DNA of 64,000 nt from Kudoa neothunni (taxonomy: Eukaryota; Cnidaria). The translations under genes and the position numbers were made by a program. Shown here piece after piece: positions 1-13,839 of this stretch (its first letter is position 1; the number at the start of each line of letters is the position of its first letter). The notes under the pieces are model-generated. The model made no database searches, was not told the origin of the DNA, and saw only the letters and a program-made list of their open reading frames with translations. The stretch spans positions 10,230,001-10,294,000 of the forward strand of contig OZ199838.1 in the NCBI GenBank assembly GCA_964304625.1, written 5' to 3'.

Positions 1-343
1 TAAAATGTACCATGCGAATAGCCTCCACCGTTGTAAAGCTCCTATGAACACAATATTCAATTTCACCAACAGAAACCTTTAATTATTCTGACAATAATTC
101 ATCGATATTTTAATGTCAATAGCATTTATTGTTTGGATGTATATAGTTATTAGGGGAAAAATAAGGCAGATACAAGTTCAATTTAAAACCTTATACTTAT
201 TCAAGGAATAATACTAATAACAACAATTAAGCTTATAAACCAAACCCTCTTTTAAACCAATTTAATGTTGATTATTTATCTTCAAAATATCTACCCACAA
301 AATCACTAATATATGCTGGAGATAAGTAAATTAATTGTTTATA
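1..343. other. AT-rich stretch without a recognisable gene
   Basis: No open frame with splice-consistent coding sense was seen on either strand. The sequence is AT-rich and ends where a hAT-like terminus begins at about 345. Confidence 0.5.
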
Positions 344-344
344 T

Positions 345-1381
345 CAGTGTTTCCAAATCTGGAACCCCGCACTCATTTCAAGTGGTACGTGAGAGGGTTT
401 TTACTCTTAAAAAAATAATCTTTCGCATAGCTCTGGATATAAAAAAATCGACTTTACAAACCTAATTATGGAACAATCATATAATAAATATACATTTACG
501 TGTTTGGTATTCTTAAGGGCTCGTATTCACGTAGCTTAGCTAGTCAGGGGTCAGTGTACCAAAAAAGTTCTGGAAACATGAATTTGGATACTTCCTTTTT
601 ATCCATTAATATATTAATTAACCAACCGAGCTCTAATTTTAATAAAAATTATCAAGGCAGTGTTTCCCAACCTTTTTCTATCACGCCCCATTATTTTTTG
701 AAAAAAAGTTCCATGACTCATCTTTTTTAAAAGCATTGATTTTTTAACGTATACTATTTATAACCTTAAATCAAGCTTCCTATCATATTAAAATTTGAAT
801 GCGACCTATGTATAATTCTTTTCTCGCTATAATCAAATGTACTTGTCATATCTAACTAAAAATATCGATCAACCATAAAAGTTAACATCTTACGTTCTTC
901 AATCCGTCAAAATCAGTTTTAAGTGAAACTCGTGGTATTTCAACCCACACAGACAAGATTTAGTGCATATGGAGCTCATAAACCGAAAAATGAATAACCA
1001 AGGTAAAAAATTAATCAATATTATATTAGGTTAAAACAAAAACAGGAAAAATCCCGGTTATAAATGTGACAAGATTTGCGTTAAAACTATTCCGATTCTA
1101 TAGGAGTAAACACCACGTGAAATGTTATTGTTTATTTTTATATAATTAGTCTTGTTTTATTTTTGTTTTACGATATTTATAGTCACTTCAAAATAAACGA
1201 TGTAGAAAATCGGGATATTGGTTTCAAAATGCGTCACAAATCCCAGTTATCTCACCATTATCGACGTCACAACAATTCTTAATATTCTCCTCGTCCCGTC
1301 TGAGCCGTTCATTATACCTTCGATAATTTCCGTGTCCCACAAAAATTTCTCATCCCCCCCACACTTTGAGAAACACTGCTT
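345..1381. mobile_element. hAT-type MITE ends (non-autonomous DNA transposon)
   Basis: CAGTGTTTCC-type termini typical of hAT elements lie at 345 and 658 (pointing right) and, inverted, at 1371-1381 (pointing left). The 658 end carries a subterminal stretch (a GCCCC run, then GAAAAAAAGTTCC) that recurs in a terminus at 37.2-37.3 kb, so both belong to one family. No transposase frame lies inside, so the element is non-autonomous. I could not find a clean 8-bp target duplication. One element may be nested in another, or the 345 end may be solitary. Confidence 0.5.
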
Positions 1382-3119
1382 TAATGCGTTTAAATGTAAC
1401 TTGTTTCCTATTTAAAAGTAATATTTATATCTTAAAATTATTTTCTAGACCACAAAAATTATGATATATAACACTTTGAGGGACTTTCGTCACATAACAG
1501 AGGGTTAATGCGATTAACTACCTAATAACGGATTAATATTCTTTAGTTTTTCATATAAACCCATCAAAAGTTTTACAGTTCTAATCCCTAAGATTTTAAT
1601 GACACTTAAAAAATAAGAAGTACACTTCAACCAAAATAAATAGTTATTCGAAAATCTTTTTATATTTTCTGAAAAGATTTTCATAAAGACAAAACTATAA
1701 AAAAATAAAAGTTTAATCATCCAATAAACAGAAAATGCATCTTCCTTAAGTAATTTGGTGTGAAATTTTCGAATGAGCACGATGAGAGTGTTTTCAATTT
1801 AAGAGGTAACTAGTAATTACCTCTTAAATTGATGATTTTTGATATTATCTTCCAAATCTTTGATCTCACCGAAGTCAAATCTTTTTGGATACGACGCGTT
1901 ACACCACAATGAATCTACAGTTACCTTATCGCAAAACATAAATTTGAATATATTTTTAACCTCTATAAAATATCGCGATATGATAAAATATAACTATATT
2001 TAGTGGGTAATTTTTTAATATTAGTTATAATTTTGTTTTAATAATTTTATTTTTTCTAAAAAATTCCTAAAATATACACATATTACTTAGATATTGGTCA
2101 AAAGAGGAAACCTATTCTCCCATAATATAAATTAGATGTACCAATGATTTGATATATCTAATCACATCAAAATCCTACAGATTACCAACATTCATCTCAT
2201 CTCGTAATTTTTTGGATTCTTATGTGTGATATTAACATCACGAATAGAGTTGATCGCATACCATCTGAATAAACAGATCTAACACATGGTAGCATGCGGA
2301 ACTACCTCAACATTACTTAGCAATTATTAATTAATCAAAGCGATCCTAATTTTTGACCAATAATAGACCTACATAACATATTATACAATTAGTTTAAAAA
2401 TGTAGTTATATAATTGCATCTTTTCAGAGATATTTAAAAAAGTGAACTAAATCTTTTAATCCTCACGTGATACAATGAAGTGGTCTCATGTGATATAGAG
2501 TTAATTTTGTCTAATAGAGGGGTTATGTGATTAGTGAAATAGGAAACGAATAGAACTGTAAGATAAATCAATGGAAAGTTTGGGGTGATGTAATTGGAGC
2601 AATAGCATAATATGACGCAAACACCATATTATAGTTGGAGAAGTTATATGTTTATCGGGGGTCGTATAAATACATTAATCACATCCTATTAGTTTTAACG
2701 GCGTAATATTTTAATTGTGGAAGCTGTTGGGTGTCGTGGGTAACCACATTATAGCTAAAAATAATCACAATCAAAGCTAAGATTTCAATACACGAGTAGC
2801 TCATTTTGTTACGATCGCATTCCGCTTTAGATCGGGTAAAGTTCCAAATTTAGATATGGACCTCTCGATAGTGGGTCTCCTTTCAAAAAGAACTTTAACT
2901 GAAAATGAGCACCAACAAGTAATTTTACTAGAATCAACCTATACAGTACCATTGGATATGATATTATTGGGTGTAAATTAGTGTATAAAGTGATTGGTTT
3001 AAAGCTATCAATAATTTTTAACAATAACACAATTACAATTCAGATCAGTTAAATTTATTTTAAACTTTTATTTTTATCGTTTCAAACAACGTAAGTTGGT
3101 CTAACAATTATTCTTTTAG
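1382..3119. other. Intergenic, upstream of the exportin-T gene
   Basis: AT-rich. The short open frames here have no conserved sense. The promoter and first exon of the exportin-T gene should lie near the right end of this stretch, but I could not define them. Confidence 0.4.
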
Positions 3120-3152
3120 CTGAACAACTATGTTAACGGTTTAAAATCTAAT

Positions 3153-6100
3153 ATGAGTTCGTGGCAATTGTGTATTCATATTCTATCGGATGCATCTTTA
3201 GTGAATGGAAAGTAATTGGATTCCCTAACGTTTTTATTTAATTTTCACACACATTTTGATATTCATAATCATAATATGTTTAGTTTGATGAATGCCCGAT
3301 TTATAGCATTGCAGGTGTTACAGCATCATATAGAAAGGTATAAATCCAGTGGTTAAAATGTTGTCTCACAGGAAATGTGTTATAGTTGGAGTATGATGCT
3401 TCCCAAGGAGCGATTGGAGCATCGACTGTTGTACATCAAAGCTCTGCTGATAATGTGTCAGAATAGGGACAAAGAATTGAAACTATTGTTGAATAAAGCA
3501 GGCTACATTCTCAAGGAAATATTTGTTGTGGATTATCCATCAAATTGGTCTAAATTTAACCAAGATATTCTCGAATTTTTCAATGAGGATAACACCAACC
3601 GTCTTATTAACCCAAATAAGGTGTTGTTGATGTTGAGATTTTTCCTCGAAATACATTCCACTATCGGTGACAGAACTGTTGATCGGTGTAGTATTCGTTT
3701 GAGACGAGACGAAATTCTAAAGGACACTCTAAAAGAAAACTTTATCCCTGACCTTATTCCGCTGCTGTTGAATGTTGCTCAAAGTTTTCCCAATAACAAA
3801 GATATTTTACTGTTGATTGTTGAGGTTGTTGCTGGATATTCTTTTTGGATTGACATCAATTTGTACTTCAACCAACATCTGATGGATTTTTTGTTCTCCT
3901 TGTTGTCAGTGGAGCCGTATATTGATGCAGTAATGAATTGTTTGGCTGGTTTTTGTGAAAAGGGAATGCCAGTCATGGCCAAGTTGCCTCTTGTGAACTA
4001 TATATTATCAAGATTGTTCGAGGCCAAACTCATATCTAGCGAGTTAATGATTATTGGTGATGATTGTTATCGGTTGCCAGTTGCAAAGTTTGTTAATAGT
4101 GTTGGTGTGGTTTTGTGTGACTATTTCAAGATGTACTAACTCTTATTTTTGATTGATTGAAGTGATAACTATCGGCAGAGTAGAATAAAGTTCAAAAAAT
4201 TGCGCTTACTCGAATAAATTGTTGATTTTTATTCTCAATGATTAATTAATTTAAATAGAATCTTTTATATTTAAAGACTTAATTTATTTTAATATTAATT
4301 ATGCTAATAACTATCACTTGTAATTATATGATATTTGTCTTATTAACGTCGCTATAGAATTTGGAAGTGTAATGCCGACCAATACAGTGCCAATGTCGAG
4401 CAGGCTATAGCGTGTACTAATCAATTTCTCAAATTGGCTCTTAATTTCATTCGAACATTCAACAAAAATGTCTATGCCGATATCCTGGAAACCGAACCTG
4501 CTATTGTTATCGTTGGCCCCTTTTTGTTGTTATATGCGACTGTATTTAAACGAGTGTGTTTTTAAATAATTAGCTTATTCTCATTGATGTTGTTATTATT
4601 ATTGTGCTTTAGGTGAAACAATATACTTGGGATGTGGAGCTTTTAAACAACATGTTTGAGGTGTTAATACCTATTATGTTGTCACCTGACTGTTTCCAAT
4701 TTGATATTCCACCAAACAGCTATCTTTGCAAAGAAGCTGATTGTTCGCTTGGAGCCGATGATTCCTGTGCAATTAATAGCGATGAAAATTGTAACAGCCG
4801 ATTTTATACCCATCGTGAATTCGCCAAAAAAATAATGAACAACCTTATCTATTATAATGACGCTTACTATTATGAGAAAATCAGTCAATTCATTTATCAA
4901 ACTATCACCCATATTAACACACAAAAATTAAATCAAATAGAGTTGGCACTTTATCTCCATTTGAACATTTTCGAGTTTTATACTAAAACCAAACTAAATG
5001 AATTAGAATCGAGTCACGAATCAATTATGCAATCCGTGTACATTATGATTGTGAAAAACAACATTATTGCACTTGATTTCCCGATCGTCATAAAATTCAG
5101 CTTACTAAATCTACTGATACGTTATGCCACACTGCACTTTTATGACAATCTAGAAGTGTTCACTGCCACTCAACAAATTTTCCAAAGCCAGTACTGTATC
5201 TATAGCGACGATATCGTGACTAGTGGTCGCTCATGTTACCTGCTGAGTAAATTGCTCAAAGCTTATCGCAAAGATCTACCGGAATTCATACATTCCACCA
5301 CATTACCAAATCTGGTTGCACTCTTTCAAAGTTTGGTGTGCTACAATAGACTGGATCATGATAGGAAATCCAACCTTTGTTTTGCTATAATTAACATAAT
5401 AATTCGAAACACACAATTTTCTATTGCTGAAAAACATGCTCATATATGTAGCGCTATTTTCGAGGAATTGCTCGAAGAAAGTGAACGCTTACTTCAGTGC
5501 ATTGTCTCACGTTCGGCTGCTTCTTTACCCCCACTAGTTGGTGGAGTCGTCAACAACGGCGCTCATCAACTAGAAGCCCGTTCATCCCAAAGCGAGATGA
5601 GTCCATCCAATCGACAAAAAAGCCGTACTTCATTATTAATTTAAATTTGGTATGGTTTTTAATGCAAGTATTTAGACGATTGTAATGATTTCAATGTTTT
5701 GTCGTTCAACTTGGATATTATCAATCAAGTTTTACGCCTTTACAAATCACAAAAAGATTTAAAAGTTCTTAAATCGGAGCCTATTTTCAACAAAATTTGT
5801 TCATTTTTAATATCCTGTTTGAATGTGTCAAGCAATAACGCGGAATTTCTGGAAAAATGTTTGAACACTCTTAGAAGTTACATCGAATTCGCCGGCCTTA
5901 CAACTTTGTCGCTGCAAAAATCGTTGTTTGACTTTTCAGTCAGTCTTAAATTAGATCAACTGATCCTAATGCATCCTTTGGTGATTTGTGTGCTTCCATT
6001 GTTGAAAGTAGTTTGTTGAATAACTAGTTGTACTCTAATGCGTAATGTAGAGAGTGCGTGCCACTGATCGAGCGTGCATGCTTTCCGCTATCAACTCCAC

Positions 6101-7033
6101 ATTGTTTAATTTTTTCGTTACTCTGCAATCAACCCCTGATCTTGTTCAAGGGTCTGAAAACCCTGAAGTGTACAAAATTTCATTCTGTGAACTTCTTCAT
6201 AAGATGCTTTTTTTCGAATACCACGACATGATTTTTGAAGGAAATTGTGAAAAATATGTTTTCCTGCTGGGAGTGATATCGAAAATGTGTCAAGATTCCT
6301 CTTGTGAAGCTTTACAAAAAACATGTTATCTTATCGTCACAAAACTTTCCTTCATTTTAAACATCGAGAAACACTTCAATGGTTGTTTATTTTGTTGATT
6401 GAGCTAACTAATCTGGCATTCATCGAATGTTTGCTATAGGTTTCAATAGCTTTGGTTTCTCGATGGAAAACTTTATTCATACATCCTACATGCTATTGCT
6501 TAAGCCATGCTTTAATACTCCATTGGATACCAACTTTAATAAACTCCCTGGGACTCATATCAATGCGGTAACTTTCTCTTAAGAATTTTTCGAGACTGAT
6601 TTTTGCTAATCTGAGCTAATTTGTTTAGGTCTACCGAGAAATCACAAAAATTATCAATAATCTAACGCCTGCTAATGTATTTTGTTTTAAATTTTTCAGC
6701 TGTTGTCCAACTGTAATGGTTTAGTGTTCACAATTCGCCTATACATTTCTAACGCAGGCCGGTGTTTCTCCTGATAATGCTGAGGTAGCTCAATATTTTC
6801 ATGTTATTTCAATTAATTCTAATACTTTGTTTATAGCAACTTAAATGCCATCTTAATATTGTGAGTTCCGGAAATGTTCATAGTCTAATCAAGGTATATT
6901 TGTCATATGTGAACTCTCCAACAATTGTAAACTTTTCTTATAGTCTTTCTATGCTAAAGTGTTGAATGTTACATCGAAGTTCTGGAACGAATACGTCAAG
7001 AATGTTGAAGAACATTCTTCTAATCCCACATAA
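3153..7033 (+). CDS. XPOT: Exportin-T (tRNA nuclear exporter), 12 exons followed
   Basis: An importin-beta/HEAT-repeat karyopherin that carries mature tRNA out of the nucleus with Ran-GTP. The following exons join with frame kept: 3153-3211, 3284-3337, 3386-4132, 4358-4553, 4613-5624, 5676-6010, 6051-6381, 6440-6567, 6629-6718, 6758-6784, 6837-6893 and 6944-7033. This gives about 1041 residues against 962 in human. Collinear matches to animal XPOT include RFIALQVLQHHIE, WSKFNQDILEFF, KDTLKENFIPDLI, EVVAGYSFWIDINL and GFNSFGFSMENFIHTSYM. Introns are 38-72 bp except one of 225 bp. The second exon may begin at 3120 after a TTTTAG acceptor, because codons 3120-3152 (NNYVNGLK) also resemble the family; the true start would then lie upstream. 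Exon 5 ends in a Ser/Gln-rich insert that I do not see in human. Polyadenylation signals follow the stop. Confidence 0.87.
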
Positions 7034-7223
7034 CCATTATCCATCCAATCATTATAACTAAACCTGTTTTCCATCATTGAAATGAACAGCTATAGTGTTT
7101 TTGTTATATTTGTACAGTGTTAGATACTTATTGATGTGTGATTTCACAATGTTCTTCAATTTTTATGAAGCCATTTAAAAAAATGCGTGCTAGCTAGGGA
7201 TTTTTTGTTTTCAACTCGACTTT

Positions 7224-7254
7224 AATAAAATGTTAGCATCAAACTTTGAATAAA
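7224..7254 (+). terminator. Polyadenylation signals of the exportin-T gene
   Basis: Two AATAAA hexamers at 7224-7229 and 7249-7254 lie about 200 bp after the exportin-T stop codon. Confidence 0.5.
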
Positions 7255-8024
7255 TTGCTTTTTTTAATTATGCTGTTTATTTTGGAAGAGATGAATTGCT
7301 CAGTTCCACTCATTTTCGCGTTTGATCCCTATAAATTTTAACTCTTAATAGGTGACTATCTGGCGTTTCTGATTTAGGTGGACTTAGGCTCGACGAGCCC
7401 GCTCAGAGTAATTTCCACCCTTTATTGGATTATTAGTGCGAAATGCCTCGCTTCACCAGGTATCAGAAATATTTTGAGTTGAAAAATCCCTTGAAATTGG
7501 TTATAAAAATACACTAATACTTTCAATTAAACCATAGAGTGGATTAAATTAAAAAAATTTAAAATATTTTACTTTCAACAATGGTGGTGTATGAACTTGA
7601 AATTAAGATCATTTTGTGGAGATCATAAAATAACATAAACTATGCAGCTAGAAGATAATTTAAGAAAATTGCATTTTTTAGCTAAATTTAATATCATTAT
7701 ATCTGATAAAAACTACAATATACTCTTGCTTACAACACAGTTACGCAGCCCTAAATAATTTAATTAACTAGATAAAGGAAAAGAAAAATGTTGTTACCGA
7801 ACTTAATTGTTGAAATTTTAGTGGAACGAGAGGCTTCAATTCAATCTATTGACACAGTCCCAATATTATAAGGTTTTAATCTACCTATTTATAACGTATA
7901 CTACCAATTCAGCGAAATTAAACCATTAATCGAATTTTCCACATGTATTTATCAAGTCAAATATATTTATAAGTTCGTGTATAAGGAGTGTATTTACGCG
8001 CACCATAAAAAATACCCCTACGTT
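7255..8024. other. Intergenic, no gene seen
   Basis: AT-rich spacer between the exportin-T 3' end and the Tc1-like element. No convincing frame or repeat was found. Confidence 0.4.
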
Positions 8025-9274
8025 ACAGTATTTCACGATCAAGATGCAAACTGCTCGCGTGTTTTTATTGATTTTCCAGTTAAGACATAAAAATGCCTGA
8101 TCAAATTTAAAATAGTAATTCTAATAAGAGAAAATACGAGATTGTTAGTGCCAATGATGGGGTTACAATTGCTCACCACGTCAAAGTGAGCACAAATTTT
8201 GAATGATTATTAGAATAATTAAGATTGGAAAGACGAATCGTCAAATTTCCGAGTCACTTAACATTCCCAAATCTACAGTAAGTAAAATAGTGGAGATAAT
8301 CAATGAAACCGGATCGTTTCAAAGGTTCGCAACTGGAGAAAATCGCCGTTTATTGTTAAGTGAAGTGCACAGACAATGTTTCCTCGCAGGGGTAGACGGG
8401 AATTGTACGCTGACATTCAATCAGTTATCAGTGAAGCTCTTTCAAAAATTCTCCATTCGCGTTTCTCGTCAAACTGTTAATAGAGTTCTGAAAGAGTTTC
8501 ATTATATTTTAAAAAAATATCGTTAGTGCCTATAGATAGGAATTCTGCTAGGACAATTTCATTACGATTCGAATGACGAAGAGGCCTATATGTTTATCTA
8601 ATACTTTTTAGTTATGTAAGCGAATTCATAAGATTGAAGCCTAGGTATGCCGAAATATTATACATCAATAAGTCAAGATTTTTCCTATCAACCCGTAGTT
8701 CCAATGGTAGATCCCTTTCTGGGACGAGAATAAATTTAAAGGTCAAATACATCAGATCTCAAAACATATCATTATTTAATAGCAGTGATGAGTGACTAAA
8801 AAATTTTGAATTATAAAATCCACAAGGGAGGCGTGAACCAGTCTATGTATTCATCATTTCTAGAGAACTTTTCGAAAATTTGGAGGCGAATTACATCGAT
8901 AAAGCTATTTTGGTTATCGATGACGTAGCTGTCCATAAGACTGTGTGTATTAGAAATTTGTTAGAAAACAGTCCTCACAAGGTATTACTATTACCGCCGT
9001 ACTCACCCTTCCTTAACTCAACTGAAGAAGTTTTTGGCGACTGAAATCATTTGTTAAAAGGATGGCACCAAAAACACAGAAGAGCTGAATGCATGTATGG
9101 AAAATTGTCCGACCCAGATAATCCAAACTAACTGTAAAAGCTATGTGAGGCACTCAAACTCTTACTTTTCAGCATCCCTTCTTGAGAACCCCATTAACAA
9201 TTAAGACAAAAACTATTATTTAAATACAAAATTTGTTGGTTTACTTTGTTGGCAAGTCGATCGTGAAATACTGT
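8025..9274 (+). mobile_element. Tc1/IS630-like DNA transposon, decayed
   Basis: About 1.25 kb, the usual Tc1 size. Inverted termini match exactly over 16 bp: ACAGTATTTCACGATC at 8025-8040 and its complement at 9259-9274. The left end is preceded by TTA, consistent with a TA target; the right flank does not show a clean TA. Confidence 0.8.
8203..9150 (+). pseudogene. Broken Tc1/IS630-family transposase
   Basis: The N-terminal frame 8203-8526 is a helix-turn-helix DNA-binding region (KTNRQISESLNIPKSTVSKI). Further on, other frames carry the DDE_3 catalytic landmarks: YINKSRFFLSTRSSNGRS where the family has an IDE motif, then ILVIDDVAVHKT, then LLPPYSPFLNSTEEVFGD, which supplies the terminal acidic residue. 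The first catalytic Asp-Glu is replaced and the frame is interrupted by stops and at least one shift, so this copy cannot encode an active transposase. It belongs to a different lineage from the copy at 25.7-27.0 kb: the termini differ. Confidence 0.75.
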
Positions 9275-9416
9275 TCGTATTCAGAGAGTTGATATAATTA
9301 AGTGAACGTATGATTATAGAATATAAGGAGTGTGTTAAGTTTAACTATCACCCTGAAATAAACGATTTTAGTCCTATATAAATACGGTTAATCTCCCATT
9401 CTCGAAAATTGATAAA

Positions 9417-10814
9417 GCAGTGTCTATTCGCCCGGCAGATAACATCGCGTATTTTATAATTTTACTTTAAGTAAATATACCATTAAATTTAACATTATAA
9501 ATAACATTTCAATGCCAAATATATCTAGTAATCATGGTTCATTGATGAATATGTAGGAAGACCTTATTTAGAAACGGATAGCATCAAGATTTTTACGGTT
9601 AAACTATCGAGACGTCATATTCTTGCGTAAAATGTTATATTTTTGAATCAAAGAATTCACGATGCTTAATTTTTCCAAAAAAATTTAAACTTCATATTTA
9701 CATATTCTGATGATTTAACATTGTGTTATATTGATCCTTAAAGCGCATCTACATATAGTTGTGATCAAATGTATTTTACTAAATTTTCAAAAATAAGAAA
9801 ATATTACTTATATAAGCCCGATAATTTGTAGATATTTAATCCCAATAAAGTAATACTAGTGAGCTAGTTCAAACGATGTTTAACATACAAATAGTTCATT
9901 TGGTCAGGCAGAAAAGTAATTTAACATATACATGTCTATAAATTTATAAAATTTATGTTGATTATTTAAGTAAATAAACATTTTTTATTATCCCAACTGA
10001 GTAATTGTACATATTTAATTTTCAAAGAAATTAGATAAATTATGGTAGAATATTCTTAAACGCTGGGCTTATATAATGTAAGTTACACGTAAGATATGAT
10101 TATCGTCATCAAGTTTCTAAATATAAAACATAATTATAGAAACTTATTAAGATTATAGAATTTAGTATATAAACGATACTTCTGAACAAATCCGTCTTCT
10201 AATAACTAATGATGTTGACAAAAGAAAGAGTATTTGCTCTATTATTTAAATTAAGGAATAATATTACAGATATAATTTCATGTGACAGTATAATACTCGG
10301 TCACATCGTTTTTGTGCGCTCTCAATGTCTTCGTAATTTAAGACGGAAATATTATTTTTGTCCTGAAGTTCGAACTGTTAGACTCCCAATTTCAACTCTT
10401 AACAGCGACAAAACATATTACCGACGTTAAAACTATTCTTTTTAGCGTTAACATCATTATCTTCTACACCACCATCGATGCTGTTCGTCGTGTATGTATA
10501 ACCACGCAATCTGTGTACATGTTCCATAAAATACGTTACAACATTATGTTGATATTATGGTGAACTAATCGTTTTTTCATAAATTCGCTCGAAAAATAAA
10601 ACAATACAGTGCTAAATAAATAATAAAATCTACATAACATAATCACGTTAAATCGGTAAGACTTCCCAACTGAAGAAACGATCACCATGTCAAATATTTT
10701 TTTAACGTTTCAATATAATAATCATAAAACAACCAATCTTATTTTATTTTTTATAATTCGAAAAGGCATAACGATCATAAAGCTTATCTGCCGGGCCAAT
10801 AGTCATAGTCTGCC
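9417..10814. mobile_element. Non-autonomous inverted-repeat element, MULE-like ends
   Basis: The left end reads GCAGTGTCTATT then CGCCCGGCAGATAA. The right end, on the other strand, reads GGCAGACTATGACTATT then GGCCCGGCAGATAA. The 12-mer GCAGTGTCTATT is also the right end of the Mutator-like element at 16.86-16.87 kb, so this looks like a related deletion derivative. No transposase sense was found; the 73-residue frame at 10209-10430 has no recognisable domain. Confidence 0.5.
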
Positions 10815-12179
10815 AATTTTTAATCCGTTCAACAAATTCAAACCCCATAAAATTAATATTTTCTGAACAATTTTTGAGCTTTTTATATTGTAACAATGGT
10901 CAAAAGAATTTTTAAATGTCTTGAATTATTAAAAGTTTCATAACTTTTTGTCTAAGGGAAAAAATACACGCACACACACAAAGTATTTTATATATATATA
11001 AAGATTATAAGAATTATCTATTCGTTTTTTGGTAGTTTTCACGTAATTGGTAGTTAAACTTGTTGTTCTGTTATTATACATAATGCGCAAAAAAGGGCAC
11101 TTTTTATTCACACTATTTTTTATGACACACATGTGCTAATATAATTCTAATTATGTATATTGTAATTTGTAATGGATGCTGCTTATTCCCTAATTGGGTG
11201 GGTAGCATCTGGAGGATTATGCAGGTCCTTCAACAAAACTAATTGTTTGGGACACGTAATGTTCACTTCGCCTGCCACGATAATAGAATCAAGCAACATG
11301 TATAACTAATTTAGTAATCAACAAAATTTTACTTCAAATGGTCATATAATTACCGCTTGAAGATTCATTAAAATATCCAACTCAATAATAATTGGAGTGT
11401 ACTCATTGAAAGTCTAATCGAATAAATCAAGCTGAGAGATGACAATCAGTCGTTAACCATTATCCATACCTCAAGAATGCACCTCATCACAGTATACATA
11501 TAAATCGTGTTATCGTGTGAATCAAACCCAATGTAGGTGTTTATGGGGCTGAAATTTGTATATACGAATCTGCATATTGGAAGCTATTATAGCAACAAAA
11601 ATAATTACAGACATTGATTCACGCACATAAAACAGAGTCACCAAATAATGAATAATACTTCAAAGCGAATTGCATCATTGCTATGGTTGTTAATTGATGC
11701 CATTTCATGCAGTTGATGACAAATTTTCTGTTGCTCCCGAAGGAAATTGATCTTTCGTACCAGCGCCACATTCTCACAACCCCAGCTTTATTCATGATAG
11801 AAAAAAATGGATCTTTTCAGTGTAGGCACATTTTTTATTAAAATTGCGATAGAAATTACCATTTAAAATATTATCTAAATTGGTACGGCCCACCAAAACA
11901 CCTAACGACGAAACTTTAATATACTCGACTTATATATTTGTTGTACCAGATAAATAAGAGCAGTAATTATTCTTACAGACTCGAATAATCCTTTCATTCG
12001 GCACAACCTATTACTAAAGTTAATCCTTAACGGCTGACCATGGAACTGTCTCTATAAGGATAATCATTGGATCCACCATCCATCGGATTAAAATTTGGGA
12101 TTAATGGAATCAAAATAATTCGATTAAATTTAAACAATCGATTGAAGTAGAAGCAGAGAGAAATAAATAGTTCGGAATA
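10815..12179. other. Intergenic, no gene seen
   Basis: A short CA/TA-rich simple-sequence patch near 10970-11000 is the only visible feature. The rest is AT-rich without coding sense. Confidence 0.4.
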
Positions 12180-12183
12180 GCAA

Positions 12184-13700
12184 TTAATGTTTCGACTCAC
12201 AATTGATACATATAAGGTTTTTGGTTGAATGCTCGTTGCAAACATATCTGTCGCATGTTTTACGAGTTTGTTGCTTACTTCTCCTACTCAAAGTAGGGGG
12301 ACAATAGTCGAAGTGTTTTCTCAAATGTTGGTGTACATCCTTTTTAGAGACCACCTCAATATCAAACATGTATCTAATTTCATGTAATGGCCGTTTTACT
12401 GCGGGTTGATGTGTGATCTTAAAGTTAGTGAATCTTCTGTCTTGATGCTGTTAAAATAATTCCATGGATAATGTTATTAAAAATATCTTGTCGATGAGTT
12501 GATTTATCTTTTTTAAAGTATCTTGGATTTTTTTATTGAAAACCACAAATGCATTAAATGCGTTTACATCTAAAATTTGGGAAAATACAGCGTAAGACCA
12601 CCGTTTGCATTTTCTCTCACAGATGTAAGTGTAAACACATTGATCAATGATGCCAACACCCACTTTTTGACGTTATAATCCAATATCATATCTGGTTTGA
12701 ATTTATAACCAGAACTCACACTGCCATTACGGCGCTCTGATGAAAGGACTATTGCGCACTTGCCCTTTTTGAGAACGTACGGCATTATTGTAAACTGTTT
12801 GTGAAATCCAAACACAGATGAATATAGTTCTCTTCGCCTATTAGGTAAAAATTCTGACGGAGTAAATTCTCGACATTTTCGTACAGATCCTAGTATAGAC
12901 GTGTTATTTTTATGTAAATATTGGGCAAGTTTCCACGTCGTGAAAAAATTATCACAAATAATACTTCGACCACAGTTGAACAAATGCTGAGTAAGATCAA
13001 CGATTACTTGAAAACTTGTGTTTGTTTCACGTTAGTTGTTTACTTTACCCGCATATGGAATTATGCCAGCTACACACCAAGTTTTGCTGTCACAAACTAC
13101 CCAAAATTTTATACAATACTAAGGTAGCTTCTTAGGCATACACACCAAAAACGATAATCTCCTTCGAAATGGGTATAACTATTCATCTACACTGTAGATT
13201 CTACAGTTATGTTTACACCTGGTGAGTAACTGGTTGTGCAGATGTTGCTAAATTGATTGAAAATATCCCTTATAGGTCTAAACTCGTCGGTCGAATTATC
13301 AGAATTATTTCGATTCCAATACTCGTCAAATCTTAATGAACTGGAGATTTGTTTAAATCTTTCACGGGACATAGTGACACGAAATAATGGCCTTCCGTGG
13401 ATTTCGTGCCACAATATTTCGCTTCTTTCAAAGTTAGATTTATAAACACCGCCTAGAAATAGCAGTCCAATAAACGCGTTGAACTCAATCAAGTCGATAG
13501 ATTTCCATTTTTCTGCTAAAACATCGAAACCTTTTCTACTAATGCAGAAAATAATTTCTTCCATCATCGTTGGCGTTAAAAAATGGGTGAAGATTCTGAT
13601 TGATGTTGTTGTATCTAATGAGTCGACAGGGACACCTTTTTGAATATTAGCATTTATTATATTGGCGGAGGGAGTTCTTCCAGATCTCGGTCGAGTTGAC
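12184..13700 (-). pseudogene. Broken piggyBac transposase
   Basis: Read right to left, pieces in several frames follow the piggyBac DDE_Tnp_1_7 order. The N-terminal part is FNAFIGLLFLGGVYKS and SRERFKQISSSLRFD. The catalytic core is KFWVVCDSKTWCVAGIIPYA followed by GRSIICDNFFTTWKLAQYL. Next come YVLKKGKCAIVLSSE and the region KRWSYAVFSQILDVNAFNAF. The Cys-rich C-terminal zinc-binding tail runs from VHQHLRKHFDYCPPTL to CNEHSTKNLICINC. Several stops and frame changes interrupt it. I did not find its TTAA-ended termini. Confidence 0.85.
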
Positions 13701-13839
13701 CAGGTAATTGATTCGGTTTTCGAAACGAAGTTATCTCGTAGCCTATTTTTATTATAATTCTCGCAGAGAATATAAGACTAATCAGCTTACTTGATTCTAC
13801 CGTTATCGTTATCGAATTCACCTTTATTAATCATATACA

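Noticed and set aside
3533-3982. Minus-strand open frames at 3533-3727 and 3779-3982
   Set aside because: They are antisense shadows of the large exportin-T exon 3386-4132.
10209-10430. 73-residue open frame
   Set aside because: No domain, no splice partners, and it lies inside an inverted-repeat element.
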